A stretch of DNA of 64,000 nucleotides from Sphingomonas jaspsi DSM 18422 (GCF_000585415.1 NZ_KK073876.1:198810-262809), one strand, 5' to 3'. Counted from the stretch's first letter, positions 48,110 to 58,653 are shown. Notes: generated from the letters alone by a model not told the origin. Translations and numbers: made by a program.

Positions 48110-49117
48110 ATGATTCGTGTCTCGATCCTTGGAGCCTCCGGCTATGTCGGCGGCGAGCTGATGCGCCTGATCGCCGCCCACCCCGATATGGAGGTGGCGG
48201 TACCGTTCGGCGCGTCCAATGCCGGGCAGCCGGTGGAGGCTGTGCATCCGCACCTGTCGCTGGCCTATCCGGGGCTGCGCTTCGCCGAATGGGATGCGAC
48301 CGCGCTGGCCAGCAGCGACCTTGTCATGGCCGCGCTTCCGCACGGAGAGACCCAGCGGCTGGCCGACGACCTGCTGGCCGACGGAATTCCCTTCGTCGAC
48401 CTGGGTGCCGACTTCCGCCTCGACAGCGCCGACGAATTCGAAGCCTGGTACGGCGAACCGCACCAGCGGCCCGATTTGCTGGACAGCTTCACTTACGGCC
48501 TGCCCGAATTTTACCGCGAACAGATAAGGTCGTCGTCGCGCGTGGCAGCCCCGGGCTGTTACCCGACCGCCGCCAACCTGGCGCTAAAGCCGCTGGTCGA
48601 TGCCGGGGCGATCGATCCCAAGGGCATCGTCGTCGATGCGGCGTCCGGGGTAAGCGGCGCAGGCCGCAAGGCGAGCGACGCGACCCATTATTGCGGGGTC
48701 GAGGGCAGTTTTCGCGCCTATGGACTGACACGCCATCGTCACACCGCCGAAATGCAGATGGTGTCTGGCGCCGAAGTGCTGTTCACCCCGCACCTCATGG
48801 CCACCAGCCGCGGCATCCTGGCGACCTGTTATGCCAGGGCGGCGGCGGCGTGCGACCCGCTGGCGATCCTTCGCGACGCCTATTCGGGCGAGCGCTTCGT
48901 CCATGTCGGTGAGCGGCCGCCCGAGACCAAATGGGCTACCGGCAGCAACGCCGCCTTCCTGTCGGCGCGCTACGACGAGCGCACGGGCATGGTCGTCGCG
49001 CTGGCCGCGATCGACAATCTCGGCAAGGGCGCGGCGGGGCAGATGATCCAGTGCGCCAATTTGATGCTCGGCCTCGACGAAGGCGCGGGCCTGTCCACCT
49101 TGGGAGTATATCCGTGA
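48110..49117 (+). CDS. argC: N-acetyl-gamma-glutamyl-phosphate reductase
   Basis: The 335-residue enzyme reduces N-acetylglutamyl phosphate to the semialdehyde in arginine synthesis. The NADP-binding start [18 protein letters not shown] and the active-site APGCYPTA (catalytic Cys) are intact. No ribosome binding site precedes the ATG, and a possible -10 element ends 9 nt before it, so the mRNA may be leaderless. First gene of argC-argJ-argB-argR. Confidence 0.97.
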   Translation: MIRVSILGASGYVGGELMRLIAAHPDMEVAVPFGASNAGQPVEAVHPHLSLAYPGLRFAEWDATALASSDLVMAALPHGETQRLADDLLADGIPFVDLGADFRLDSADEFEAWYGEPHQRPDLLDSFTYGLPEFYREQIRSSSRVAAPGCYPTAANLALKPLVDAGAIDPKGIVVDAASGVSGAGRKASDATHYCGVEGSFRAYGLTRHRHTAEMQMVSGAEVLFTPHLMATSRGILATCYARAAAACDPLAILRDAYSGERFVHVGERPPETKWATGSNAAFLSARYDERTGMVVALAAIDNLGKGAAGQMIQCANLMLGLDEGAGLSTLGVYP

Positions 49118-50280
49118 GCGTTACCCTCGCCGAAGGCTTCGTCGCCGCCGGAATTGCCGCCAACATCAAGACCGGCGGTCGCCGCGACGTCAGCCTGCTG
49201 GCGACCGACGACGGCAAGCCGGTGCCGACCGCCGCGGTCTTCACCCAGAACAAGTTCCGTGCGCCCCCGGTCGAGGCCAGCCTCGAGCGGCTGAACGTGT
49301 CGGGCGGAATGGCAGCAGGCGTGGTCGTCAACAGCGGCAACGCCAATGCCGGGACCGGCGCCAAGGGGCGCGAGGATGCCGAAACCATGTGTGCCGAGGC
49401 CGCAAAGGCGGTCGGCTGCGACCCCCGCGACATGCTGGTCTGTTCGACCGGGCTGATCGGGTTTCGCCTGCCGATGCGGCGCATATTGGGCGCGATCCCG
49501 ACGCTGGGCGAGACGCTTAGCGTCGACGGTCACCGCGATGCGGCAAAAGGCATCCTCACCACCGACACGCGGCCCAAGGAGGCGGCGATCCAGCGCGACG
49601 GCTATGCGATCGGCGGCATGGCCAAGGGCTGTGGCATGCTGGCGCCCAACATGGCGACCATGCTCGCGTTCCTCACCACCGACGCCGCGCTATCGCCGGC
49701 CGAGCTGAAGCCGATCCTGCAGCGCGCGACGGACGCCACCTTCAATGAGCTGATCACCGACGGTGCGACCTCGACCAACGACACGGTCATGCTGTTCGCC
49801 AGCGGCCGCAAGGGTCGCCCCGCCGACCTCGCGGCGTTCGAGGACGATGTCCGGCAGGTGTGCGAGGAATTGATGCTGATGATGGCGCGCGATGCCGAAG
49901 GGATGACCAAGCTGGTCGTCGTCCGGGTGATCGGCGCGGCCAGCGATGCCGAGGCGCGGCTGGTCGCGCGGTCGATCGGCAACAACAACCTCATCAAGTG
50001 CAGCTGGTACGGTGCAGACCCCTATTGGGGCCGCCTGCTCGCCGAAGCAGGTTCGTGCGGCGCCGAGTTCGAGACGCTGAAATCCTCCGTCAGCTATGGC
50101 GGAATCAAGGTCGCGGAAGCGGGCGTGGAGATTGCGCATGATGCCGACGCGGTGCGGGCGCACATGCAGGGCGCGGAGATCGACATATTGATCGACCTCG
50201 GCATCGGTGGCGGCAAAGGCCGCGCGGTGTCGGTCGACCTTGGCCCGGGCTACATCAAAGAGAATGCGGCGACCTCATGA
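49114..50280 (+). CDS. argJ: Bifunctional glutamate N-acetyltransferase / ornithine acetyltransferase
   Basis: The 388-residue enzyme recycles the acetyl group from N-acetylornithine to glutamate. It self-cleaves before the Thr of MATMLAF (in [15 protein letters not shown]), giving two chains. Other segments are [10 protein letters not shown] and TSTNDTV. The GTG start overlaps the argC stop (GTGA), with GGGAG upstream. Presence of ArgJ indicates the cyclic arginine pathway. Confidence 0.96.
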   Translation: MSVTLAEGFVAAGIAANIKTGGRRDVSLLATDDGKPVPTAAVFTQNKFRAPPVEASLERLNVSGGMAAGVVVNSGNANAGTGAKGREDAETMCAEAAKAVGCDPRDMLVCSTGLIGFRLPMRRILGAIPTLGETLSVDGHRDAAKGILTTDTRPKEAAIQRDGYAIGGMAKGCGMLAPNMATMLAFLTTDAALSPAELKPILQRATDATFNELITDGATSTNDTVMLFASGRKGRPADLAAFEDDVRQVCEELMLMMARDAEGMTKLVVVRVIGAASDAEARLVARSIGNNNLIKCSWYGADPYWGRLLAEAGSCGAEFETLKSSVSYGGIKVAEAGVEIAHDADAVRAHMQGAEIDILIDLGIGGGKGRAVSVDLGPGYIKENAATS

Positions 50281-51137
50281 CGCTGACCCCCAACGACACT
50301 GCGCGGCTGCTGATCGAGGCGCTGCCCTATATCCGCCGCTTCACCGGCAAAGTGGTGGTGGTGAAGGTCGGCGGCCTGCCGATGACCGACCCGGACCGCA
50401 TGCGCAGCCTGGCCAAGGATGTGCTGCTGCTCCATTCGGTCGGCATCCGCCCCGTGCTGGTCCATGGCGGCGGGCCCCAGATCGACCAGGAAATGGCGAA
50501 GGCCGGCATCGAGGTGAAGCGGGTCGACGGCCTGCGCGTCACCGACGCGGCCTCGCTCGACATCGTACGCATGGTGCTGGTCGGCAAGACCAACCGCGAA
50601 CTGGTCGCGGCGGTCAATGCGCTGGAGCCGGTCGCGGTCGGCGTGGCGGGCGAAGACGGGCGGCTGCTGGAGACCGAGCCGGTCGACCCGCGGCTCGGCT
50701 TCGTCGGCAAGGTCACTAAGGTGCGGACGGGCATCCTCAACGCATTGCTGGAAGACGGGCTGGTCCCGATCGTGTCGACGGTCGGCGCCGATCCCAGCGG
50801 CCAGCCCTACAACATCAACGCCGACGATGCCGCGCGCGCGATTGCGGTGGCGATGAAAGCCGAAAAGATCATCTACCTGACCGGCGCGCCCGGGTTGCTC
50901 GAGGACCCGGCAGACGACGAGACGCTGATCGCCCGGCTAACCCCCTTCGACGCGCGCCAGCGGATTGCGGCAGGCGGTGTCGGCGGCGGCATGATCCCCA
51001 AGCTGGCGGCCTGCGCCGAGGCGGTCGACGGCGGCGTCGCCAGCGCGCACATGATCGACGGGCGGATCGAACATGCCATGCTGGTCGAACTGTTCACCGA
51101 TGCGGGCATCGGCACGATGATCAGCAAGGAGAGCTGA
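50277..51137 (+). CDS. argB: Acetylglutamate kinase
   Basis: The 286-residue kinase phosphorylates N-acetylglutamate. The amino acid kinase fold motifs [19 protein letters not shown] and [12 protein letters not shown] are intact, and the N-terminal extension is of the arginine-inhibited hexameric type. It overlaps argJ by 4 nt (ATGA), and argR follows 3 nt after it. Confidence 0.97.
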   Translation: MTLTPNDTARLLIEALPYIRRFTGKVVVVKVGGLPMTDPDRMRSLAKDVLLLHSVGIRPVLVHGGGPQIDQEMAKAGIEVKRVDGLRVTDAASLDIVRMVLVGKTNRELVAAVNALEPVAVGVAGEDGRLLETEPVDPRLGFVGKVTKVRTGILNALLEDGLVPIVSTVGADPSGQPYNINADDAARAIAVAMKAEKIIYLTGAPGLLEDPADDETLIARLTPFDARQRIAAGGVGGGMIPKLAACAEAVDGGVASAHMIDGRIEHAMLVELFTDAGIGTMISKES

Positions 51138-51140
51138 GCG

Positions 51141-51602
51141 ATGGCGGGCAAGTCCCAGCGCCAGCGAATGATCGCCGACTGGCTTCGTTCGCACAAGGTC
51201 GGCAGCCAGGAAGAAGTGGTCGCCCGCCTGTCGCTGGCCGGGATCGCAGCGACCCAAGCCACCGTCAGTCGCGATCTGCTGGAACTTGGCGCGGTCAAGC
51301 TGAAGCGCGAAGGCACGATCCGCTACGTCATGCCCGACCAGGTCGAGCCCGGCCATGCCGCCGCCAAGCTCGACCGCCTGCTCAACGAATGGGTCGATGC
51401 GATCATTCCGGCCGGCCACCTGCTGGTGCTCAAGACGCCGCCCGGCTCCGCCAACCTTGTCGCCAATGCGCTGGATTCGGCCGCCTTGCCCGAGATCGCC
51501 GGAACGTTGGCGGGCGACGACACGATCTTCGTGGCCCTTGCGGACGGCGCCAAACCCGCCGATGTTGCAGCCATATTGCAGAGCCGCCGCGCGGGCCCCT
51601 GA
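51141..51602 (+). CDS. argR: Arginine repressor ArgR
   Basis: The 153-residue hexameric regulator has an N-terminal winged helix (QATVSRDLLELGAVKL) and a C-terminal arginine-binding/oligomerisation domain with the GDDTIFVAL motif. With arginine bound it represses at ARG boxes such as the one at 48072-48087. Being the last gene of the operon it controls, it would regulate itself. Confidence 0.95.
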   Translation: MAGKSQRQRMIADWLRSHKVGSQEEVVARLSLAGIAATQATVSRDLLELGAVKLKREGTIRYVMPDQVEPGHAAAKLDRLLNEWVDAIIPAGHLLVLKTPPGSANLVANALDSAALPEIAGTLAGDDTIFVALADGAKPADVAAILQSRRAGP

Positions 51603-51636
51603 TACCGCCGGCGGACGTGCCGGAGAGGATATGACG

Positions 51637-52059
51637 ATGAAGAGCCTGGTCCCGACCATCCTGTGCGCCGCGCTGCTGGCCGCCTGTGGCAAGACCGACG
51701 ATAATGAGGCTGCCAACCGCGAAGAGGCGATCATCGTGCGCAGCGAGGGACAAAAGGCGCTGTTCGACCTCAACGACCTCAATCGCGCGATCGCGCTGAA
51801 GCGCGCGATCACCGACCAGGGACTGACCTGCAAGCAGATCACCGCCAGCGGCTTCGTCGGCCGCTACAAGAATATGGATGTCTGGACCGCGACCTGTTCC
51901 GACAAGCGCCAGTGGTCGCTGTTCATTTCGGCCAATGAAAATGTGCAGGTGCGGCTGTGCGACGACAATGTGAAGTTGGGGCTTCCCGCCTGCGTGGTTC
52001 AACCCGGAACCGAGGGCGGCTCCGGGCTGGATGAGGTCAATATCGTCAACGCGGAATAG
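51637..52059 (+). CDS. Predicted lipoprotein of unknown function
   Basis: The 140-residue product has a lipoprotein signal, MKSLVPTILCAALLAAC. The mature domain contains FDLNDLNRAIALKRAI, YKNMDVWTATC and four cysteines that could form disulfides. No family is recognised. The ATG at 51637 is preferred over 51631 because GGAGAGG is 8 nt upstream. It follows argR by 34 nt and could be at the end of the arg transcript. Confidence 0.7.
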   Translation: MKSLVPTILCAALLAACGKTDDNEAANREEAIIVRSEGQKALFDLNDLNRAIALKRAITDQGLTCKQITASGFVGRYKNMDVWTATCSDKRQWSLFISANENVQVRLCDDNVKLGLPACVVQPGTEGGSGLDEVNIVNAE

Positions 52060-52076
52060 GAATCAGGGGCGACCGG

Positions 52077-52346
52077 TCAGTCGCACTTCCTCGTTTCCTT
52101 ATATTCGCCCGACGCGGACTTTTCCTTGATCGTCACGCACGAGCCCTGGCGGATTTCCTCGCGCCAGCTGCCGTCGGCGTTGACCTTGCGCTGGCCCTTG
52201 GGCACGCGCTTGCCGTCGACGATTTCGTAGTTCCAGTCCTTCGGCGTCTGCTGCGTATTGGCCGCCTGGGCATAGGCCGCCGACGCCGTCGTGGCGACGA
52301 GCGCAAGGCCGGCAACCGTCAGAATCAACTTCAACATACGGGACAT
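52077..52346 (-). CDS. Small secreted hypothetical protein
   Basis: The 89-residue protein has a signal peptide (MLKLILTVAGLALVATTASAAYAQ). The mature part is polar: DWNYEIVDGKRVPKGQRKVN, EEIRQGSCVTIKEKS and a terminal KCD. AAGGAGG precedes the ATG at 52346. The function is unknown; one intramolecular disulfide is possible. A strong terminator (52439-52471) lies upstream and separates it from rpmJ. Confidence 0.75.
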   Translation of the reverse strand: MSRMLKLILTVAGLALVATTASAAYAQAANTQQTPKDWNYEIVDGKRVPKGQRKVNADGSWREEIRQGSCVTIKEKSASGEYKETRKCD

Positions 52347-52438
52347 GATGTCCTCCTTTGCCGCGCTTGTATCGCGAATCAGCTTAACGGACGCTGACAT
52401 CGGCTCGTCGCAGCGGTTCATCCTGCAGCCCAAACGCG

Positions 52439-52471
52439 AAAACCCCCGCCCGGGGTCCGGACGGGGGTTTT
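52439..52471. terminator. Intrinsic terminator downstream of rpmJ
   Basis: AAAACCCCCG pairs with CGGGGGTTTT, with an inner CCGG/CCGG pairing, and T runs flank both sides. It probably ends the rpmJ transcript on the minus strand. Confidence 0.88.
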
Positions 52472-52511
52472 GAACTCGCGGACGAGTGAAGCCCTGCCGG
52501 GCGCGTACGCC

Positions 52512-52530
52512 TAAGGTCCCCCGGACCTTA
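52512..52530. repeat. Hairpin overlapping the rpmJ stop codon
   Basis: TAAGGTCC-ccc-GGACCTTA is a perfect 8-bp stem with a 3-nt loop. On the minus strand its first TAA is the rpmJ stop codon. The core GTCCCCCGGAC is identical to that of the duplicated hairpin after sspB (3869-3936). Confidence 0.8.
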
Positions 52531-52653
52531 GCCTTGACGCGCCTTAAAGCGGCGGTTCGTCTTGTTGATGACGTAGGTCCGGCCGCGACGGCGAATCACC
52601 CGGCAATCGCGATGACGCGACTTCAGCGACTTCAGGGAATTGCGAATCTTCAT
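52528..52653 (-). CDS. rpmJ: 50S ribosomal protein L36
   Basis: The 41-residue basic protein reads [20 protein letters not shown] and then [21 protein letters not shown], which is the bL36 pattern of the type lacking the full Cys4 zinc site (only one Cys remains). The stop codon is part of a hairpin, and a strong terminator lies about 57 nt further on. Confidence 0.96.
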   Translation of the reverse strand: MKIRNSLKSLKSRHRDCRVIRRRGRTYVINKTNRRFKARQG

Positions 52654-52743
52654 GGCCGAAAACGCCTGCCTTCGTGTTTAAATTGTTGGAGGTTTCTGGA
52701 AAACCGGCGGTCCCCCTATGGCGGGATGCCGCCGAAGTCAAGC

Positions 52744-54387
52744 TTAGTGCGCCATTTCCGCCGGTGCGCGCGGCCCCTTCGGGTCGAACAGGTCGCCGAA
52801 GTAATTGCCCTTGATCCACATCGGCCGCTGCGGTGCATCGGCAAGCTGGCGGACGATGCGATAGTTGAGCTGGGCATAGCGCGCAGCCGCGTCCCACAGG
52901 ATCGGCTGCGACACATCGTCCTTCACGCTGTGGTACCGATTCGCGAAGAAGTCGTCCCACTTGGCCTTGCCGCCATTGCCGTATCCGGTGAACAGCAGCA
53001 CCGCCGGCACGCCGCGACGGACGAACTGGTAGTGGTCCGAACGAGTGAAGATCGACTGTTCGGGCATGGGATCGGGCGACACGCTCATGCCCATTTCCGC
53101 CGCCGCCTTGGCGATTGCGTCGCGGACCGTCGAGTGGCCACCGCCGAAGGCGACGACGTCGTTGAACGGATAGAGCGGCACCGGCATGTCGAGGTCGACG
53201 CCGCCGACAATGCTCTTGATCGGGACGGTCGGATGGGCGGCGAAATAGTCGGCGCCGAGCAGTCCCTTTTCCTCGCCGGTGTGGACGACGAACAGGATCG
53301 AGCGTTTCGGCGCCTCGCCGCTGTCGACGAACTGGCGCGCCGCCTCGATCAGCGTCGCGACGCCGGCGGCGTTGTCGAGCGCGCCGTTGTAGATATTGTC
53401 TTCGCCCGGCTTGGCATCCTTCTTGATGCCGAGATGGTCGAGATGGCCCATCATCGCGACATATTCGCCCTTCAGCGCCGGGTCGGTGCCGGGCAGCATC
53501 GCCACCACTTCCGGGCTCTTGAAATCGGTCCAGGTGCTTTCGCTCTGGATCGCAACGGTCGGCTTCAGCGCAAAGCCCCTGACCCGCTTGTTGCCGAGGC
53601 CCGCCACCTTGCGCACCTGCGACAGCGACTGGGCCGCGCCGACGAACAGCCGTTCGGCCATGCCCGCCGAGGGCATCAGCCGGACGCGCAGGCCCTGCGG
53701 CTCCGACCCCGACTGGCCGTTGGCGTCGACCCAGTCGACCAACGGCGCCGCGGCGAAGCGTTCGGGGCTGATCGGCCGCTTGGGATCGGGCGGGCGGACA
53801 CCGAGTTCGATGATCCCGATCGCGCCGTGCTGCGCCGCGATGACGTCCTTGGTCGCGCGCAGATGCGCGGCGATGTCATTGTCGACCTTGTCCGGGGCGC
53901 CGGCCAGCACGACGACGATCTTCCCGCGCACGTCGAGCCCGGCATAATCGTCGATGCCCAGCGCCTTGTCGTCGATGCCATAGCCCACGAAGACCAGCCC
54001 GGCGCGGAAATCGCGCATGCGTTCGGTAAGGCTGGGGCGGGCAATCATTTCGGACGGGGGCAGCACGGTGTCGCCGCTACCCTCGCCAAGGGTCAGGACG
54101 GTCTTGCCGGGAACCAGCGTCGCGCGGCGGAACGGCACCCATTGATACCAGCCGCCCTGCTCGCCCGCCGGCTTGAGGCCCAGCGCGAGGAACTGGTTGG
54201 CGACGTAAGAGGCGGCGATTTCATGGCCGCGGCTGCCGGTGTCGCGCCCTTCGAGCAGATCGTCGGCCAGGAAGCGGACGTGGCTTTCGACCCGGTTGGC
54301 CGACGCTTGGTCCGCGCCCGGCGCGGCGAGCCCCGCCCCAGACAGCAACAGCGAAACGCCCGCAAGGGCGACGATCATCTTGCGCAT
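52744..54387 (-). CDS. M28-family zinc peptidase, exported
   Basis: The 547-residue protein has a signal peptide (MRKMIVALAGVSLLLSGAGLAA), a protease-associated insert (about residues 120-280) and an M28 domain. The metal ligands are visible: GHLDHLG, NGALDNAAGVATLIEAA, HTGEEKGLLG, and DLDMPVP. M28 enzymes are di-zinc aminopeptidases. The ATG at 54387 follows GGAGAG, 6-7 nt away. Confidence 0.92.
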   Translation of the reverse strand: MRKMIVALAGVSLLLSGAGLAAPGADQASANRVESHVRFLADDLLEGRDTGSRGHEIAASYVANQFLALGLKPAGEQGGWYQWVPFRRATLVPGKTVLTLGEGSGDTVLPPSEMIARPSLTERMRDFRAGLVFVGYGIDDKALGIDDYAGLDVRGKIVVVLAGAPDKVDNDIAAHLRATKDVIAAQHGAIGIIELGVRPPDPKRPISPERFAAAPLVDWVDANGQSGSEPQGLRVRLMPSAGMAERLFVGAAQSLSQVRKVAGLGNKRVRGFALKPTVAIQSESTWTDFKSPEVVAMLPGTDPALKGEYVAMMGHLDHLGIKKDAKPGEDNIYNGALDNAAGVATLIEAARQFVDSGEAPKRSILFVVHTGEEKGLLGADYFAAHPTVPIKSIVGGVDLDMPVPLYPFNDVVAFGGGHSTVRDAIAKAAAEMGMSVSPDPMPEQSIFTRSDHYQFVRRGVPAVLLFTGYGNGGKAKWDDFFANRYHSVKDDVSQPILWDAAARYAQLNYRIVRQLADAPQRPMWIKGNYFGDLFDPKGPRAPAEMAH

Positions 54388-54565
54388 CAATCTCTCCGCA
54401 TCCCTGCGCCGTTAACCGGCGCTTTGGATTTGCTGGCTAACGGAGCCTCGCCGCTTGCGCCAGCATCTGTCGCCGCCGTTCGTCGAATGGCGCGGATTGC
54501 CGATCCGGGCGGCGGGCTCTATCAGGGCCGCCGATTAACCATTTCCAGCCAGTACAGGGGCATCA

Positions 54566-55705
54566 ATGACCATCACGATTTCGAGCGCGTTCGACGCCGG
54601 CAACATCAAGGTCGTCGGCCAGGACGGGGACAGGATCGACCTCGAAATCGTCAAGGACCACATGAGCGACTTCCATCAGTGGTTCTACTTCCGCCTGGCC
54701 GGTGCCGGCGGGCGCGAGGTCACGCTGCGCTTCACCAACTGCGGCAGCGCCGCCTATCCCGACGGCTGGCCCGACTACAAGGCCTGCTATTCGATCGACC
54801 GCGAGGATTGGACCCGCGTCCACGACACCAGCTACGCCGACGGCGTGATGACGGTGAAGCTGGTCCCGGAAACCGACTGCGTCTGGATCGCGTACTTCCC
54901 GCCCTATTCGATGGAGCGGCACCACGACCTCATCTCGACCGTCGCGGCGCTGCCGGGCGTCGAATATCGCAGCCTGGGCAAGAGCCATGACGGGCGCGAC
55001 ATCGACTGCCTAACGCTGGGCGACGGCGACCTTACCGTCTGGCTCTACGCCCGCCAGCATCCGGGCGAATCGATGGCCGAATGGTGGATGGAAGGCGCGC
55101 TGGAAAAGCTGACCGACCCCGACGATCCCGTCGCCCGCGTCCTGCGCCGCGACTGCACCTTCCATGTCGTTCCGAACATGAACCCGGACGGCAGCTTCCG
55201 CGGCCACCTGCGCACCAATGCGGTCGGCATCAACCTCAACCGCGAATGGCATGAGCCGAGCGCGGAAAAGAGCCCGGAAGTGCTGTGCGTCCGCAACGCG
55301 ATGGACCAGGATCCGCCGGTGTTCGCGATGGACGTCCATGGCGACGAAGCCATCCCCGCCAACTTCCTCGCCGGCTTCGAAGGCATCCCCTCGATCACCG
55401 ACGAACAGGTCGGCCTGTTCAAGCTGTTCGGCGACACGCTGGAGCGCATCTCGCCCGACTTCCAGCAGCAGAAGGGCTATGAAATCGCCGCGCCGGGCCA
55501 GGCCAATATGTCGATGTCGACGACCCAGCTGGCCGAGCGCTACGGCACGGTGTCGATGACGCTGGAAATGCCGTTCAAGGACAATTTCGACCTTCCGGAC
55601 GAGCTGTACGGCTGGTCGACCGAGCGGTCGAAATATCTCGCCGGTCATTGCCTCGATTCGCTCTACGCGATCCTGCCCGAGCTGAAGAAGCGCAAGGCCA
55701 AGTAA
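54566..55705 (+). CDS. M14-family cytosolic carboxypeptidase-like protein
   Basis: The 379-residue protein has an N-terminal beta domain (residues 1-125) followed by an M14 carboxypeptidase domain. The zinc ligands fit HxxE (RQHPGES) and a later His (MDVHGDE), the catalytic Glu lies in MTLEMPFKDNF, and NPDGSFRGHLRTNAVGINLNREW is conserved. This order is that of cytosolic carboxypeptidases (AGBL/CCP group). There is no signal peptide. gpmA follows 4 nt downstream. Confidence 0.9.
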   Translation: MTITISSAFDAGNIKVVGQDGDRIDLEIVKDHMSDFHQWFYFRLAGAGGREVTLRFTNCGSAAYPDGWPDYKACYSIDREDWTRVHDTSYADGVMTVKLVPETDCVWIAYFPPYSMERHHDLISTVAALPGVEYRSLGKSHDGRDIDCLTLGDGDLTVWLYARQHPGESMAEWWMEGALEKLTDPDDPVARVLRRDCTFHVVPNMNPDGSFRGHLRTNAVGINLNREWHEPSAEKSPEVLCVRNAMDQDPPVFAMDVHGDEAIPANFLAGFEGIPSITDEQVGLFKLFGDTLERISPDFQQQKGYEIAAPGQANMSMSTTQLAERYGTVSMTLEMPFKDNFDLPDELYGWSTERSKYLAGHCLDSLYAILPELKKRKAK

Positions 55706-55709
55706 GCCG

Positions 55710-56396
55710 ATGCCGACCCTCGTCCTTCTCCGCCACGGCCAGTCGCAGTGGAACCTCGAAAACCGCTTCACCGGATGGTGGGACGTCAGCCTGACCGACC
55801 AGGGGATCGAGGAAGCACGCAGCGCCGGACGGATGCTGGCCGACAAGGGCTATGACTTCGACCGCTGCTTCACCTCGGTCCAGACGCGGGCGATCAAGAC
55901 GCTCAACCTGCTGCTCGAGGAAATGGGACGGCTGTGGCTGCCGGTGACAAAGGACTGGCGCCTCAACGAGCGTCATTATGGAGGCCTGACCGGCCTCAAC
56001 AAGCAGGAAATGATCGACAAGGTCGGGGCCGAGCAGGTCAAGATCTGGCGCCGCAGCTTCGACGTGCCGCCGCCGCCGCTCGACGCCGACAGCCCGTTCC
56101 AGCTGGCGGGCGATCGCCGCTACGAAGGCATCGCCATCCCGAATACGGAAAGCCTCAAGGACACCATCGCGCGCGTCCTGCCCTATTTTGAGGCGGAGAT
56201 CGCGCCGGCGCTGAAGGCCGGCGAGCGGGTCATCGTCGCGGCGCACGGCAATTCGCTGCGTGCGCTGGAAAAGCATCTGTCGAATATCGCCGACGCGGAC
56301 ATCGTCAGCCTGGAAATCCCGACAGGCCAGCCGATCGTGTACGAGTTGAACGACGATCTGGCGGTGAAAGACCGCTACTACCTCAGCGAACGCTGA
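55710..56396 (+). CDS. gpmA: 2,3-bisphosphoglycerate-dependent phosphoglycerate mutase
   Basis: The 228-residue glycolytic enzyme has the phospho-histidine motif LLRHGQSQWNLENRFTGWWD, the RHYGGLTGLNK segment and the second His in AAHGNSLRAL. It converts 3- to 2-phosphoglycerate. It is co-transcribed with the M14 gene and ends 2 nt from a converging GGDEF gene, the two stops forming TGA-GC-TCA. Confidence 0.95.
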   Translation: MPTLVLLRHGQSQWNLENRFTGWWDVSLTDQGIEEARSAGRMLADKGYDFDRCFTSVQTRAIKTLNLLLEEMGRLWLPVTKDWRLNERHYGGLTGLNKQEMIDKVGAEQVKIWRRSFDVPPPPLDADSPFQLAGDRRYEGIAIPNTESLKDTIARVLPYFEAEIAPALKAGERVIVAAHGNSLRALEKHLSNIADADIVSLEIPTGQPIVYELNDDLAVKDRYYLSER

Positions 56397-56398
56397 GC

Positions 56399-56980
56399 TC
56401 AGGCGACATATTTGCGGCGGTACATTGCCGCATCGGCGCGGGCGATGACGGTCTCGACCGTGTCGTCAGATTCGACCGCGGTCAGCCCGATTGCCACCGA
56501 CAGCGGCATCGGCGCCCCGTCGAACAGGAATTCGTCGCCCGCAATATCGTCGACCAGCCGCTCGGCCGTCTCCAGCGCCTCGGCCTGGTTGGCATGGTCG
56601 AGCAGGACGCAGAATTCGTCGCCGCCGATCCGGGCCACGCAATCGGTATCGCGGGTCCCGGCCCGCAGCCGCTCGGCGACATGGACCAGCGCGGCATCGC
56701 CGCCGGCATGGCCGAAGACGTCGTTGAGGCACTTCAACCCGTTGAGGTCGACGAACAGGACGGCCGCCGGCGTCCCGTGACGGCGACGTCGGGCGATGGA
56801 TTCGCCCAGCGCCCGCGCCAGCCCGCGGCGGTTGGCGAGCGGCACCAGCGTGTCTTCATGCGCCAGCCGGTCGAGATCGCACACGCGCGCCTTGAGCTGC
56901 GCCACTTCCTGCTTGAGGCGCGCAATCTCTTCGAGCAGGTCGGCCGCAGCGCGGCTTTCATGGGCGACGTCGTGCATCAT
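56399..56980 (-). CDS. Soluble diguanylate cyclase (GGDEF)
   Basis: The 193-residue protein has a short N-terminal coiled coil (LLEEIARLKQEVAQLKARV) and a GGDEF domain. The active site IGGDEF is intact and an RxxD inhibition site (RDTD) lies five residues before it, so it should make c-di-GMP with product feedback. No sensor domain is present. The start is one of two adjacent ATGs (56980/56977). Confidence 0.92.
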   Translation of the reverse strand: MMHDVAHESRAAADLLEEIARLKQEVAQLKARVCDLDRLAHEDTLVPLANRRGLARALGESIARRRRHGTPAAVLFVDLNGLKCLNDVFGHAGGDAALVHVAERLRAGTRDTDCVARIGGDEFCVLLDHANQAEALETAERLVDDIAGDEFLFDGAPMPLSVAIGLTAVESDDTVETVIARADAAMYRRKYVA

Positions 56981-57115
56981 CAATTCCGCTGTTGCACGAG
57001 TATATAGCCGATCTTGTCTGTTGGCTGAATTGCGCTTTCGTGACTGTCCCGGATTGCGCCAGTCGCCCGCCCCCTTTAAGCCGCCAGCTTGCAAGGGCGA
57101 CAACAGGGATCAGGC

Positions 57116-57594
<479 letters not shown>

Positions 57595-57598
<4 letters not shown>

Positions 57599-58653
57599 TG
57601 CTTGCCCCCGGATCGACCATCGGCATCGTCGGCGGCGGCCAGCTCGGTCGCATGATGGCGTTGGCGGCGGCGCGGCTGGGCTATCGCTGCCACATCTACG
57701 ATCCGCATGAAGAACCCTGCGCCGCCGAAGTCAGCGCCGACTTCACGCGCGGCGACTATGGCGATGCCGAGGCATTGAAGCGCTTTGCCGAGGCCTGCGA
57801 CGTCGTCACCTACGAATTTGAAAATCTCGACGCGCGTCCGCTGGCGGGGCTTGGCGACAAGCTTCGCCCGGGCACGGCCAGCCTCGAAATCGCGCAGGAC
57901 CGCGCGGCGGAAAAGCGCTTCATCGAGGGCTGCGGCGCGCGCGTCGCACCGTGGCGGCAGATCGACAGCCTCGACGATGTGCGGGCGGCCTTTGCCGAAT
58001 TGGGCGGCCCGATCCTGCTCAAGACCCGCCGCTACGGCTACGACGGCAAGGGTCAGGCCTGGGTCCGTTCGGCAGAAGACGCAGAAGCGGCGTGGAACGC
58101 CATCGGCGAGCAACCGGCCGTGGCCGAAAAGGGCATGCGCTTTGCCGCCGAATTCTCGATCGTCATCGCCCGCGGGCTGGATGGAGAGACCCGCGCCTTT
58201 CCCGTGCCGCGCAACGACCATCGCGACGGCATCCTGCGCCGATCGACCGTGCCCGCCGGACCCGACATCGAGCCGCTGATCGCCGAAGCGACCGACTTCG
58301 CCCGCTCGATCGTGACCGGGTTAAACCATGTCGGGGTGCTGACGGTGGAATTCTTCGCCTGCGGGGCGAGTGCGGTCGTCAACGAATTCGCACCGCGCGT
58401 CCACAACAGCGGCCACTGGACCATCGAAGGCGCGAAGACGTCGCAGTTCGAACAGCATTTGCGCTGCATCCTGGGACTGCCGCTCGGCGACGTGTCGCTG
58501 GTGTCGGCAGGGGCGACGATGGACAACCTCATCGGATCCGACGTCGATGCCTGGGCCGACTATGTCGCGGAGGCCGGCGCCTACCTCCATCTCTACGGCA
58601 AGGGCGAGGCCCGCCCCGGCCGCAAGATGGGCCATGTCACCCGCCTGAAATAA
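57595..58653 (+). CDS. purK: N5-carboxyaminoimidazole ribonucleotide synthase
   Basis: The 352-residue ATP-grasp enzyme makes N5-CAIR from AIR, bicarbonate and ATP. The start [21 protein letters not shown], the ATP-grasp [10 protein letters not shown] and the metal-binding [14 protein letters not shown] are intact. Its stop codon lies next to a hairpin that serves as terminator for the converging M16 gene. Confidence 0.97.
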
